From Bdellovibrionaceae bacterium UBA6776 (GTDB lineage: Bacteria > Bdellovibrionota > Bdellovibrionia > Bdellovibrionales > UBA1609): a stretch of 64,000 nucleotides of DNA. The DNA lies in the NCBI GenBank assembly GCA_002453155.1, contig DKGG01000062.1:16714-80713 (forward strand), given 5' to 3'. The position numbers were made by a program, and so were the translations under genes. This document shows, piece by piece, positions 1 to 7,685 of the stretch. Every line of letters starts with the position of its first letter. The stretch's first letter is position 1. The notes below the pieces were generated by a model, which saw only the letters and a program-made list of their open reading frames with translations, was not told where the DNA came from and ran no database searches.

Positions 1-2
1 TC

Positions 3-839
3 GGTATGGTTCCCGACTTGGCAACCATTCGTGACCGCGCGAAAAACCCTTGGAGAAAAAGAATCTACGGTGCGCTTTCTTTGGGATGGCGTGGAACTGC
101 TCGCAACTGGAACCACTATGAAATGGTTTACATGCTTCTTGCGGGTCTCTCCACACCTCTGGTTCTTTCGGTTCACTCCATCGTATCTTTTGACTTTGCG
201 GTAGCCTCTCTTCCTGGATGGCACACCACGATCTTTCCTCCGTACTTTGTTGCGGGTGCGATCTTCTCTGGTTTTGCAATGGTTGTGACTTTGATGACCA
301 TTGTTCGAATCTTGGTTCCTAAGTTCAAAGATTACATCACTTTGGACCACATGGAGGCGATGAACAAAATCATCATGGCCACAGGGATGATGGTTGGTTA
401 CGCCTACGGATCTGAGTTCTTTATTGCTTGGTACTCCGGTGTGGAATACGAACAGTATGCCTTTTTGAACCGTGCTTTTGGTCCCATGGCTTGGTCCTAC
501 TGGATCATGGTGACCTGTAACGTGTTTATCCCTCAGGTATTCTGGTTCAAGGCGGTTCGACGAAGCATTCCTTTGATGTTTGTGGTTTCAATCTTCGTAA
601 ACATTGGGATGTGGTTCGAACGTTTTGTGATCACTGTGACTTCGCTTCACCGGGATTTCTTGCCTGCGAACTGGGGTGAGTTCCATTTTACAATTTTTGA
701 TGCGGGAGCCCTGTTCGGAAGTTTCGGGCTCTTCTTAACCTTGTTCTTACTTTACATCCGCGCACTTCCTGCAATCTCCATTGCTGAGGTAAAGCCGGTT
801 CTGACCTATGGAAAAGATGGGGGCCACGATGGGCATTGA
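3..839 (+). CDS. actC: ActC, NrfD-like membrane subunit of alternative complex III (5' end outside window)
   Basis: Quinol-oxidising membrane subunit of alternative complex III, which passes electrons from quinol to cytochrome c in the inner membrane. The visible 278 codons are the C-terminal part of an NrfD/PsrC-family polytopic protein: several hydrophobic helices, with charged loops such as the one around the DHMEAMNK stretch and a His/Asp-rich tail. The reading frame is open to the left edge; full-length family members are around 450-480 residues, so the start lies upstream and the first ATG at 6 is internal. The identity rests mainly on the neighbours actD, actE and actF in the standard order. 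Its stop overlaps the start of actD. Confidence 0.88.
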   Translation, partial: GMVPDLATIRDRAKNPWRKRIYGALSLGWRGTARNWNHYEMVYMLLAGLSTPLVLSVHSIVSFDFAVASLPGWHTTIFPPYFVAGAIFSGFAMVVTLMTIVRILVPKFKDYITLDHMEAMNKIIMATGMMVGYAYGSEFFIAWYSGVEYEQYAFLNRAFGPMAWSYWIMVTCNVFIPQVFWFKAVRRSIPLMFVVSIFVNIGMWFERFVITVTSLHRDFLPANWGEFHFTIFDAGALFGSFGLFLTLFLLYIRALPAISIAEVKPVLTYGKDGGHDGH

Positions 840-1380
840 GAGTTTGATTGAAAAAATCAGTGACAAAGGCCAAGAAGGTTTTGCAGGGATTTGGGAAGAC
901 GAGCACCAGTTTGTAGAGGCGGCCCGAAAAACCAGAGAGGCTGGAGTGGAAGGCTTTGAAGCGATCTCTCCCTTTCCTCTGCATGGCATTGATGAGGCCA
1001 TGGGCATTCCTCGATCCTTTATTCCTTGGGTGACTTTCTTTGCAGGATTGACCGGTTGTGCTTTCGGTCTGTGGTTCACGTGGTGGACCTCTGCGGTAGA
1101 TTGGCCCATCATTATTGCCGGTAAGCCTATGTGGTCTTTGCCTGCATTTATTCCCGTTGTTTTCGAATTGACGATTTTGTTTGGTGCGCTGAGCTCCGTA
1201 GGAGCTTTGATCGCGATTTGTGGACTTCCCAAGGTGGAGCCACCGGTGATTGATGCTACATTGAGCAGCCACCGGTTCGCTCTGTTTGTTCCCAAAAAAG
1301 CAAAGGGATTTGATCAACAGAAGTTGACCGATTTGTTCAAGCAGTCTGGAGCGACGGAAGTTAAGGAAACTCGATTTTAA
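829..1380 (+). CDS. actD: ActD, DUF3341 membrane subunit of alternative complex III
   Basis: Small integral membrane subunit of alternative complex III. The 183-residue product has a soluble N-terminal part with the family's segment SPFPLHGIDEAMGIPRS, then two transmembrane helices (roughly residues 60-80 and 105-125), then a soluble C-terminal tail; this is the DUF3341 layout. I chose ATG 829 because a G-rich stretch lies just before it; an in-frame ATG at 808 would add seven residues and is a real alternative. Either start overlaps the end of actC, so the two genes are translationally coupled. Its role in the complex is structural or unknown. Confidence 0.85.
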   Translation: MGIESLIEKISDKGQEGFAGIWEDEHQFVEAARKTREAGVEGFEAISPFPLHGIDEAMGIPRSFIPWVTFFAGLTGCAFGLWFTWWTSAVDWPIIIAGKPMWSLPAFIPVVFELTILFGALSSVGALIAICGLPKVEPPVIDATLSSHRFALFVPKKAKGFDQQKLTDLFKQSGATEVKETRF

Positions 1381-1394
1381 GGTTTGGAGAAAGA

Positions 1395-1934
1395 ATGAAG
1401 CGTTTAAGCTCAATTGCGGCACTTTTTTTATTGGTTGGTTGCAATGGTGGAAAAAACCAAACCAACATTGAGTTGGTCACCAACATGATGGATCAACAAT
1501 CTGTAAAGTCTCAAGACTGGGTTCCTGAAGATGGGGACAAGCTTCAAATGAGGCAACCCCCTGAGGGGACAGTTCCTCGTGGGTTTTACGTTTACCCCTA
1601 TCCTAATGATCCAGAGGCTTCTGCGAACTTGAAGAACCCTCATGCTGGGGATTTTTCTCCGGAGCTTTTGGCTCAAGGGCAAAAGATGTACGACATCTAT
1701 TGTGCTGTTTGCCACGGTCATGGTGCAAAAGGGGATGGAACGGTTGCGGAGAAAATGCCGCTTCGTCCACCCTCATTGCTTACAGACAAAGTGAGAAATT
1801 TTTCGGATGGTCGTATCTTTCACATCGTCACCCGCGGGCAAGGAGTGATGGGAAGCTATTCCAGCCAAATCGTGCATCCCGACGACCGTTGGGCCGTTGT
1901 GAACTACATTCGCAGTCTTCAAAAGGGCAATTGA
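1395..1934 (+). CDS. actE: ActE, monohaem cytochrome c lipoprotein of alternative complex III
   Basis: Periplasmic lipid-anchored cytochrome c subunit that takes electrons from the quinol-oxidising core of alternative complex III. The N-terminus is a lipoprotein signal ending in the lipobox LVGC (Cys16). One haem-binding motif, CAVCH, is at residues 103-107, and a Met in GQGVMGSY near residue 151 is a candidate distal ligand. The 179-residue length fits the monohaem ActE type. A GGAGA ribosome site precedes ATG 1395. It sits 14 nt after actD and 21 nt before actF, in one operon. Confidence 0.9.
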   Translation: MKRLSSIAALFLLVGCNGGKNQTNIELVTNMMDQQSVKSQDWVPEDGDKLQMRQPPEGTVPRGFYVYPYPNDPEASANLKNPHAGDFSPELLAQGQKMYDIYCAVCHGHGAKGDGTVAEKMPLRPPSLLTDKVRNFSDGRIFHIVTRGQGVMGSYSSQIVHPDDRWAVVNYIRSLQKGN

Positions 1935-1955
1935 TAAAGGAACAGGTGAGTAAAT

Positions 1956-3158
1956 ATGTCGGCATCAACACACGCAACCAGATCAGCTCCTCAGCCACTT
2001 GTGGTGTCCTCTCGGCTTAAGACGATCAGCATGGTCTTCGCCTTTTTGGGATTGGCGAGTTTTGTGGCTTTGCTTTTCATGAACAAAGAACGTGCCTGGC
2101 ACGCTTACTTGACGGGCTACTTTTACTTTACCTCATTGGCTCTGGGTGGAATGTTTTTCGCAGCCATTCAGCATTTGTCCAAGGCGGGATGGAGCGTGAA
2201 CATTCGACGCCTTTCAGAAAGTATGGCCAGCTTTTTACCCGTGGCTTTTGTGGGCGGAGTGATTCTTTTGATTGGTGCTCCGACGCTTTATCTTTGGTTG
2301 GATAAGGGAGCCGTGGCTGCGGACCATTTGCTTCAACACAAATCTGGTTATTTAAACATGACGTTTTTTGTGATTCGTTTGGTGGCCTTTTTTGGAATTT
2401 GGATTTTCTTTTGGAATAAAATTATTGGTCTGTCCGTAAAGCAAGATGAGACTGGCGAAGAAAAAATCACAAGTAAACTGACTGCCTTTTCAGTGGCCTT
2501 CGCTCCTTTCTTTGCCATCACTTACTCTTTCTTTAGCATTGATTTGTTGATGAGCTTAGAACCTCACTGGTTCAGCACCATGTTCGGAGTGTACGCTTTT
2601 GCAGGACTTTTTCAGTCCACATTGGCCTTTCTTGTTTTGTTGGTGATCTACTGCATGAAAAAGGGAGTGCTGACCGGTTATGTGGATGAGAACCACTTGC
2701 ATGACCTTGGAAAATTCCTTTTTGCCTTCACTGTGTTTTGGGCCTACATCGCGTACTCCCAGTTTATGTTGATTTGGTATGCAAACCTTCCTGAAGAAAC
2801 CGTTTTCTTTATTCACCGCATGCATGGTGGATGGTTGTGGGTTTCTGCAAGCTTGATCGTTTTCAAGTTTATCGTTCCGTTCTTGGCACTTCTGCCTCAA
2901 CGGGCGAAACGCAATCCCAATCACTTGGCTTCTGTGGCCGTTTTGATTTTGATTATGCAATATGTGGATTTTTACTGGTTGGTTTACCCCAACTTGGATT
3001 CTCACCACGTGGTTTTCAGCATCTTTGAAGTTTTGGTCTGGTTGGGATTCGGTGGCGCCTTCTTGATGACGACCTTCCGCTTCCTTTCTAAAAATGCCAT
3101 CATTCCTCGGAAAGACCCTCGTCAGGCGGAATCCAACCACCATCACGTGGTTTATTAA
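1956..3158 (+). CDS. actF: ActF, polytopic membrane subunit of alternative complex III
   Basis: Second large membrane subunit of alternative complex III, 400 residues with about ten predicted transmembrane helices from residue 25 onward. Aromatic and His-rich stretches such as FFIHRMHGGW and the HHHVVY tail are visible. ActF is distantly related to ActC/NrfD and is thought to form part of the quinol/proton pathway. It is the last gene of the operon: two tandem intrinsic terminators follow within 100 nt. No cytochrome oxidase genes follow here, so the terminal oxidase that usually accompanies the complex must be elsewhere or upstream. Confidence 0.88.
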   Translation: MSASTHATRSAPQPLVVSSRLKTISMVFAFLGLASFVALLFMNKERAWHAYLTGYFYFTSLALGGMFFAAIQHLSKAGWSVNIRRLSESMASFLPVAFVGGVILLIGAPTLYLWLDKGAVAADHLLQHKSGYLNMTFFVIRLVAFFGIWIFFWNKIIGLSVKQDETGEEKITSKLTAFSVAFAPFFAITYSFFSIDLLMSLEPHWFSTMFGVYAFAGLFQSTLAFLVLLVIYCMKKGVLTGYVDENHLHDLGKFLFAFTVFWAYIAYSQFMLIWYANLPEETVFFIHRMHGGWLWVSASLIVFKFIVPFLALLPQRAKRNPNHLASVAVLILIMQYVDFYWLVYPNLDSHHVVFSIFEVLVWLGFGGAFLMTTFRFLSKNAIIPRKDPRQAESNHHHVVY

Positions 3159-3188
3159 GATCCGTTTTCAAGGCCATCTTTCAGCCCT

Positions 3189-3216
3189 TAAAACCCCCTG
3201 AAAACGGGGGTTTTTT
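3189..3216 (+). terminator. Intrinsic terminator after actF (first of two)
   Basis: Five C residues (3194-3198) pair with five G residues (3206-3210) across a TGAAAAC loop, extended by flanking A/T pairs, and are followed by a run of six T. This is a standard rho-independent terminator at the end of the act operon. Confidence 0.9.
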
Positions 3217-3223
3217 GCATTTT

Positions 3224-3249
3224 GAAGCCCTTTGGGCTTCCTTTTTTTT
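3224..3249 (+). terminator. Second tandem intrinsic terminator after actF
   Basis: GAAGCCC (3224-3230) pairs with GGGCTTC (3234-3240) across a TTT loop and is followed by eight T after one C. It lies 8 nt after the first terminator and should isolate thrS from the act operon. Confidence 0.9.
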
Positions 3250-3322
3250 GAAATTTTGGTTAGTCTTTCGAATATGTTCATTTCTAAGACAGCAATTTCC
3301 ATGACCACGTCGTTTTAATTTC

Positions 3323-5260
3323 ATGTCGGCTGTCAAAATTTATCTTCCCGACAACAGTGTAAAGACCTTTGACCACGAACCCAGCATCCTCGAGGTGGCG
3401 GAATCTATTGGTCCTCGTTTGGCCAAGGACACCTTGGGCGGAAAAATCAATGGGAACAATGAAATCAAGGATTTGCGAACCACTCTGAAAGATGGAGACC
3501 AGGTTCGAATCATCACTTCAAAAGACGAAGAAAGTTTGGAAGTGATTCGCCATTCGGCGGCCCATGTGATGGCCCAAGCGGTCCAAGAAATTTGGCCGGA
3601 TGTAAAGGTGACCATCGGTCCCGTGATTGAAAATGGCTTTTATTACGACTTTGATTCTCCTCGCAATTTTTCTCCGGAAGATTTGGAGAAGATTGAAAAG
3701 AAGATGGAAGAGATCCTTAAACGCGCAGAGCCTGTGGTTCGATCCACTTTGCCCAAGGCCGAGGCCATCAAAACTTTCAGTGAGATGGGTGAGCGTTTCA
3801 AAGTTGAGTTGATCGAAGGCATTCCTGATGAGGAAGTGGGAATTTACACCCAAGGCAAGTGGTTTGATCTTTGCCGGGGACCTCACGTCCAAAACATTGG
3901 CCAGATCAAAGCCGTTAAAGTTTTGAGCCTTGCAGGAGCTTACTGGAGAGGGGACGAAAAGAACCCTCAATTGCAGCGCATTTACGCCACGGCTTTCAAT
4001 GACAAAAAAGAATTGAAAGCTCACTTGGAGCGTTTGGAAGAGGCCAAAAAGAGAGACCACCGTAAGCTTGGAAAAGACTTGGGACTCTTTCATTTTCACC
4101 AGTTCTCCCCCGGGGGACCCTTTTTCACTCCTAAGGGAACAATCATTTACAATGAACTTCAGTCCTTTATGCGGGACAAGTACAAAGAGTACAGCTATTC
4201 AGAGATCATTACGCCTCAGGTGTTTGATGTGGACCTGTTTCATCAGTCTGGCCACTATGAAAACTACCGGGAAAACATGTATTTCACCGAGATTGATGAA
4301 AGACAGTTTTCTTTCAAGCCGATGAACTGCCCCAGCCATTGTTTGCTTTATCAATCGGATAAAAAATCTTACCGGGATCTTCCTTGGCGCGTGGCGGACT
4401 TTGGTCGTTTGCACCGCTATGAGCGCAGTGGAGCCATGCACGGTTTGACTCGAGTTCGCACCTTTTGCCAAGACGATGCTCACATTTTTTGCCGCTTAGA
4501 TCAGCTTCAGGATGAGATTGCAACTTTTATGAAGCTTCTCTCTGAAGTCTATCAAACTCTCGGTTTGGATGAGTACGTGATCTACCTTTCCACTCGCCCC
4601 GAAAAACGCATGGGAAGTGATGAGGTTTGGGATCAGGCGGAAGGCGCGTTGAAAGAAGCGCTGAAAAGTTTGAATTTAAATTATGTGATCAATGAAGGCG
4701 ACGGTGCCTTTTATGGACCCAAGCTGGATGTGATGTTCGTGGATGCTTTGAAGCGTCCTTGGCAGCTTGGAACTTTGCAGGTGGATTACAATTTGCCGCA
4801 GGCTTTTGATTTGAGCTATGTGGGAGAAGACAACAAAGATCACCGACCTGTGATGCTCCACCGTGCGGTGCTGGGCTCTTTGGAGCGTTTTATCGGAGTT
4901 TACTTGGAGCATGTGGCCGGTCATTTGCCCACCTGGCTCAGTCCCACTCAAATTCGCATTTTGACTCTGACAGATCGTCAATTGGAATACGCACAGGAAT
5001 TGAAGTCGCAATTTGCAAGTCTTGGGCTTCGGGTGCACTTGGACGATCGCAGTGAAAAATTGGGCTACAAAATTCGCGAAGCCCAACTTCAAAAGGTCCC
5101 TTATATGGTGATCCTTGGAGACAAAGAGCTGGAGAACAAATCCATCTCGGTGCGCTTAAGAACAGGGGCGAACAAAGAGGGTCTTCAACCGGCCTCATTT
5201 GGTCAGTCCGTTTTAGAAGAAATCAAATCAAGGAAATTAAAATCCCATCTTGAGGGATAA
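3323..5260 (+). CDS. thrS: Threonyl-tRNA synthetase
   Basis: Charges tRNA-Thr with threonine in the cytoplasm. The 645-residue protein has the full bacterial layout: an N-terminal TGS domain (about residues 1-65), the editing domain with the HSAAHVMAQ histidines, a class II catalytic core with the zinc Cys in MNCPSHC and the motif RYERSGAMHGLTRVR, and a C-terminal anticodon-binding domain. The length is normal for the family. It is followed 17 nt later by the infC start, the classic thrS-infC-rpmI-rplT order. I see no clear leader structure in the short upstream region. Confidence 0.98.
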   Translation: MSAVKIYLPDNSVKTFDHEPSILEVAESIGPRLAKDTLGGKINGNNEIKDLRTTLKDGDQVRIITSKDEESLEVIRHSAAHVMAQAVQEIWPDVKVTIGPVIENGFYYDFDSPRNFSPEDLEKIEKKMEEILKRAEPVVRSTLPKAEAIKTFSEMGERFKVELIEGIPDEEVGIYTQGKWFDLCRGPHVQNIGQIKAVKVLSLAGAYWRGDEKNPQLQRIYATAFNDKKELKAHLERLEEAKKRDHRKLGKDLGLFHFHQFSPGGPFFTPKGTIIYNELQSFMRDKYKEYSYSEIITPQVFDVDLFHQSGHYENYRENMYFTEIDERQFSFKPMNCPSHCLLYQSDKKSYRDLPWRVADFGRLHRYERSGAMHGLTRVRTFCQDDAHIFCRLDQLQDEIATFMKLLSEVYQTLGLDEYVIYLSTRPEKRMGSDEVWDQAEGALKEALKSLNLNYVINEGDGAFYGPKLDVMFVDALKRPWQLGTLQVDYNLPQAFDLSYVGEDNKDHRPVMLHRAVLGSLERFIGVYLEHVAGHLPTWLSPTQIRILTLTDRQLEYAQELKSQFASLGLRVHLDDRSEKLGYKIREAQLQKVPYMVILGDKELENKSISVRLRTGANKEGLQPASFGQSVLEEIKSRKLKSHLEG

Positions 5261-5266
5261 ATCTCT

Positions 5267-5280
5267 AGGAGGAGCTTATT
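5267..5280 (+). promoter_or_regulatory. Ribosome binding site and ATT initiation codon of infC
   Basis: AGGAGGAG at 5267-5274 is a near-perfect Shine-Dalgarno sequence, followed by CTT and then ATT at 5278-5280, in frame with infC. No ATG, GTG or TTG lies at a suitable distance. An AUU start on infC is the known device by which IF-3, which rejects non-canonical starts, represses its own translation in other bacteria. Confidence 0.85.
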
Positions 5281-5898
5281 CAAAAGTTTAGTGGATCCAG
5301 TCGTGGAGGAGCAAAAGGAAAGGGACGTTTCAATCGGGACAAAGGCCGACGGGGCGAACATCGTATGAACGAGGAAATTGATGCTCCACAGGTTCGATTG
5401 ATTGATGACGAAGGAAAAATGGCCGGGGTGATGTCGCCTCGAGAAGCACTTGCCATTGCGGAATCAAAGGGCTTGGATCTGATTGAAATTGCGCCCACGG
5501 CGAAGCCTCCCACCTGTAAGATCATGGATTACGGAAAATGGAAGTACGAATCCAAGAAAAAGGAAAAGGCCGCCAAAAAGAACCAATCTGTGATCACCAT
5601 CAAAGAAGTTCAGGTCCGTCCACGCACGGATGAGCATGACTTGGAAACCAAGATGAAACACGCCCGCCGCTTCCTGTTGGAAGGGGACAAGGTGAAGGTC
5701 AACTTGAGATTTTCGGGCCGAGAAATGGCTCACCAAGAGATCGGGCTAGAGACTTTGAAGAAGTTCGCCGAAGCTCTCTCTGATATCAGTACGGTGGAGA
5801 CCCATCCGAAGATGGAAGGCCGGCAGATGTTTCTTTTACTAGGCCCAGATGCAGCCAAAATCAAAGAGCTGGAAAAGGCCAAAAAATCCGGAAACTGA
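5278..5898 (+). CDS. infC: Translation initiation factor IF-3, starting at ATT
   Basis: IF-3 binds the 30S subunit and checks start-codon pairing. The conserved N domain (from the NEEIDAPQVRLID segment) and C domain (KEVQVRPRTDEHDLETK, then the KVKVNLRFSGREM segment) are both complete. The first ATG in frame is 5365, but it has no ribosome site. ATT 5278 is preceded by AGGAGGAG, is in frame, and opens 29 further codons rich in Gly, Lys and Arg without a stop, giving 206 residues. Such a basic, disordered N-terminal extension is common in IF-3 homologues. The start implies autoregulation as in E. coli infC. Confidence 0.92.
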   Translation: MQKFSGSSRGGAKGKGRFNRDKGRRGEHRMNEEIDAPQVRLIDDEGKMAGVMSPREALAIAESKGLDLIEIAPTAKPPTCKIMDYGKWKYESKKKEKAAKKNQSVITIKEVQVRPRTDEHDLETKMKHARRFLLEGDKVKVNLRFSGREMAHQEIGLETLKKFAEALSDISTVETHPKMEGRQMFLLLGPDAAKIKELEKAKKSGN

Positions 5899-6034
5899 GT
5901 GGATTTTCAAGGATTTCCCCTTGTCCCAGAAGCCCAGTGGAGCTATAACACTAGGCTTCACAAGCACTGAATTGGGCCCAAGATGAAGAAAGTCCGCCTT
6001 ATGCGGCCTTCGCCCAACCAGGAAGGAGATCACA
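5899..6034 (+). promoter_or_regulatory. infC-rpmI intergenic leader
   Basis: This 136-nt gap precedes the L35/L20 genes. It contains a small stem CCGC/GCGG near 5995-6007 and a strong AAGGAGAT ribosome site for rpmI at 6022-6029. In other bacteria this interval carries the L20-responsive operator; I cannot show that fold here, so the regulatory role is only suggested by position. Confidence 0.4.
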
Positions 6035-6226
6035 GTGAAACAAAAGACTCATTCAGGGGCAAAGAAGCGTTTTAAAGCCCTTGCCAGTGGTAAGATCAAA
6101 AGAAAACAACAAGGTCGACGTCACCTTCTCGAAAACAAATCATCCAAGCGCAAACGTCTACTTGGAAACACCAAGTATGTGAACCCAGCGAACGAGTACC
6201 AAGTGACTCGTTGTGTACTTCCTTAA
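6035..6226 (+). CDS. rpmI: 50S ribosomal protein L35
   Basis: Component of the large ribosomal subunit. The 63-residue, strongly basic product has the L35 pattern: KTHSGAKKRFKALASGKIKR near the N-terminus and the RHLLENKSSKRKR segment. It starts at GTG 6035, five nt after AAGGAGAT. It lies between infC and rplT in the universal order and is 25 nt from rplT. Confidence 0.97.
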   Translation: MKQKTHSGAKKRFKALASGKIKRKQQGRRHLLENKSSKRKRLLGNTKYVNPANEYQVTRCVLP

Positions 6227-6251
6227 TTTTAATTTTTTTTAGAGGTGATTT

Positions 6252-6596
6252 ATGAGAGTTAAAGGTGGAATTTCGACCCGTCGTCGTAGAAATAAGATTT
6301 TAAAACGTGCTAAAGGCTTTTACTCAGCCAACTCCCGAGCGATCAGCCACGCATCCGAAAAAGTGGATCGCGCTCAAGCCTACGAGTACAGAGATCGTCG
6401 CGTAAAGAAACGTGAGTTTCGTCGTCTTTGGATTCAAAGAATCAATGCAGCTGCTCGCTTGAATGGCACCAGCTATTCTCAATTGATGGGCGCATTGATC
6501 AAGTCGAACATGGAAATGGATCGCAAAATCTTGGCGGATATGGCTGTGAATGACCCTCAGGCCTTTACAGCAGTGGTTCGTCAGGTCCTTTCATAA
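6252..6596 (+). CDS. rplT: 50S ribosomal protein L20
   Basis: Early assembly protein of the large subunit and, in several bacteria, the translational repressor of the rpmI-rplT messenger. The 114-residue protein shows the family signature segments RRNKILKRAKGFY near the N-terminus and LWIQRINAAARLNGTSYSQL in the middle. AGAGGTG precedes ATG 6252. Only 18 nt separate it from the mevalonate gene fni, so the ribosomal and isoprenoid genes probably share transcripts. Confidence 0.98.
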   Translation: MRVKGGISTRRRRNKILKRAKGFYSANSRAISHASEKVDRAQAYEYRDRRVKKREFRRLWIQRINAAARLNGTSYSQLMGALIKSNMEMDRKILADMAVNDPQAFTAVVRQVLS

Positions 6597-6614
6597 ATAG
6601 GCTTTGGCCCATTT

Positions 6615-7685
6615 ATGAGTTCGGACCTCGAAAAGAATTCTTTTTTACAGTTTGAAAACAGAAAGGTGGATCACATCCACCTTTCTCTGGACTCGAACAA
6701 TCAAACGTCCGAATTTTCTGAATTTTCCCAAATTGAATTGATCCATGAGGCTCTTCCAGATCTGAATTTGGAAGACGTGGACATCACATCCACAGCCCTC
6801 AATCTTGATTTTAAGACTCCCTTTTTGATCAGCTCCATGACCGCAGGACATGTGCGCGGCGTGGATCTCAACTTGCGTTTTGCCCGAGCCGCGGAGGCTC
6901 GAGGTTGGTTGATGGGTGTGGGCTCACAGCGCCGTGAACTGACGGATCCCGAAGCCAAATCCGAATGGAAAAGGCTTCGCGAAGTGGCTCCACGGGTTCA
7001 GTTGTTGGGGAATATTGGAATTTCTCAACTGATTCAAACCTCCACAAAAGAAGTGGAAGATTTGGTGGGATCCCTAGAAGCTTGTGGAATGATTGTTCAC
7101 TTAAATGCCCTGCAAGAGGGACTGCAGCCGGAAGGCACGCCCCAGTTTCGTGGGGGATTTGATCGCCTTCAAGATTTGGCAGAAACTTTAAGTGTTCCCG
7201 TGATCGTGAAAGAAACGGGCTGTGGCTTTTCGGAAAACACTTTGAAGAGACTGTCTCAAACAAAAGTTCGCGCTGTGGATGTCAGCGGTTTGGGCGGGAC
7301 CCATTGGGGGCGGATTGAAGGAGGGCGTTCTCAAAAAGGGGATCTTCTTCAAAAGGCTTCGGAAAGTTTTCAAGACTGGGGAATTTCAACGGTAGAGAGT
7401 GTGTTTACTGCAGTTTCATTGAAACCTCCTTTTGAGGTTTGGGCCTCCGGCGGAGTCCGTTCGGGATTGGATGCGGCCAAGATGTTGGCCATGGGCTCTT
7501 CCATGGTGGGATTTGCAAAGCCTTTACTGGAAGCGGGGCTAGAGTCTGAAGAGTCTTTGTTTCAGACCATGAGAAGATTTGAATATGAATTGAAGTTGGC
7601 GCTGTTTTGCACCAACTCCAAAAATTTGGAAGAATTGAAATTAAAGAAGGTGTGGAAGTGGAAAAAGAGCGAACCAACGATTTAA
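6615..7685 (+). CDS. fni: Isopentenyl-diphosphate delta-isomerase, type II (FMN-dependent)
   Basis: Interconverts isopentenyl and dimethylallyl diphosphate using reduced FMN. The 356-residue TIM-barrel protein carries the type II signatures: SSMTAG near residue 75, the VGSQRREL segment, GNIGISQL, HLNALQEGLQPEG, the FMN-binding VSGLGGTHWGRIEGGR, and ASGGVRSGLDAAKMLAMG near the C-terminus. It opens a five-gene mevalonate cluster and overlaps the next gene, mvaA. Type II isomerase together with mevalonate genes is the usual pairing in bacteria that use this pathway. Confidence 0.95.
   Translation: MSSDLEKNSFLQFENRKVDHIHLSLDSNNQTSEFSEFSQIELIHEALPDLNLEDVDITSTALNLDFKTPFLISSMTAGHVRGVDLNLRFARAAEARGWLMGVGSQRRELTDPEAKSEWKRLREVAPRVQLLGNIGISQLIQTSTKEVEDLVGSLEACGMIVHLNALQEGLQPEGTPQFRGGFDRLQDLAETLSVPVIVKETGCGFSENTLKRLSQTKVRAVDVSGLGGTHWGRIEGGRSQKGDLLQKASESFQDWGISTVESVFTAVSLKPPFEVWASGGVRSGLDAAKMLAMGSSMVGFAKPLLEAGLESEESLFQTMRRFEYELKLALFCTNSKNLEELKLKKVWKWKKSEPTI

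Noticed and set aside
688..1422. Long minus-strand open frames over actC/actD, and many similar frames elsewhere (for example 3518-4099, 15145-15891, 53358-53873)
   Set aside because: They are antisense shadows of strong genes, without ribosome sites or any recognisable protein features.
7607..7657. Using the upstream frame at 7607 as the mvaA start
   Set aside because: It lies inside fni with no ribosome site, and GTG 7658 has one at normal distance and gives the normal length.
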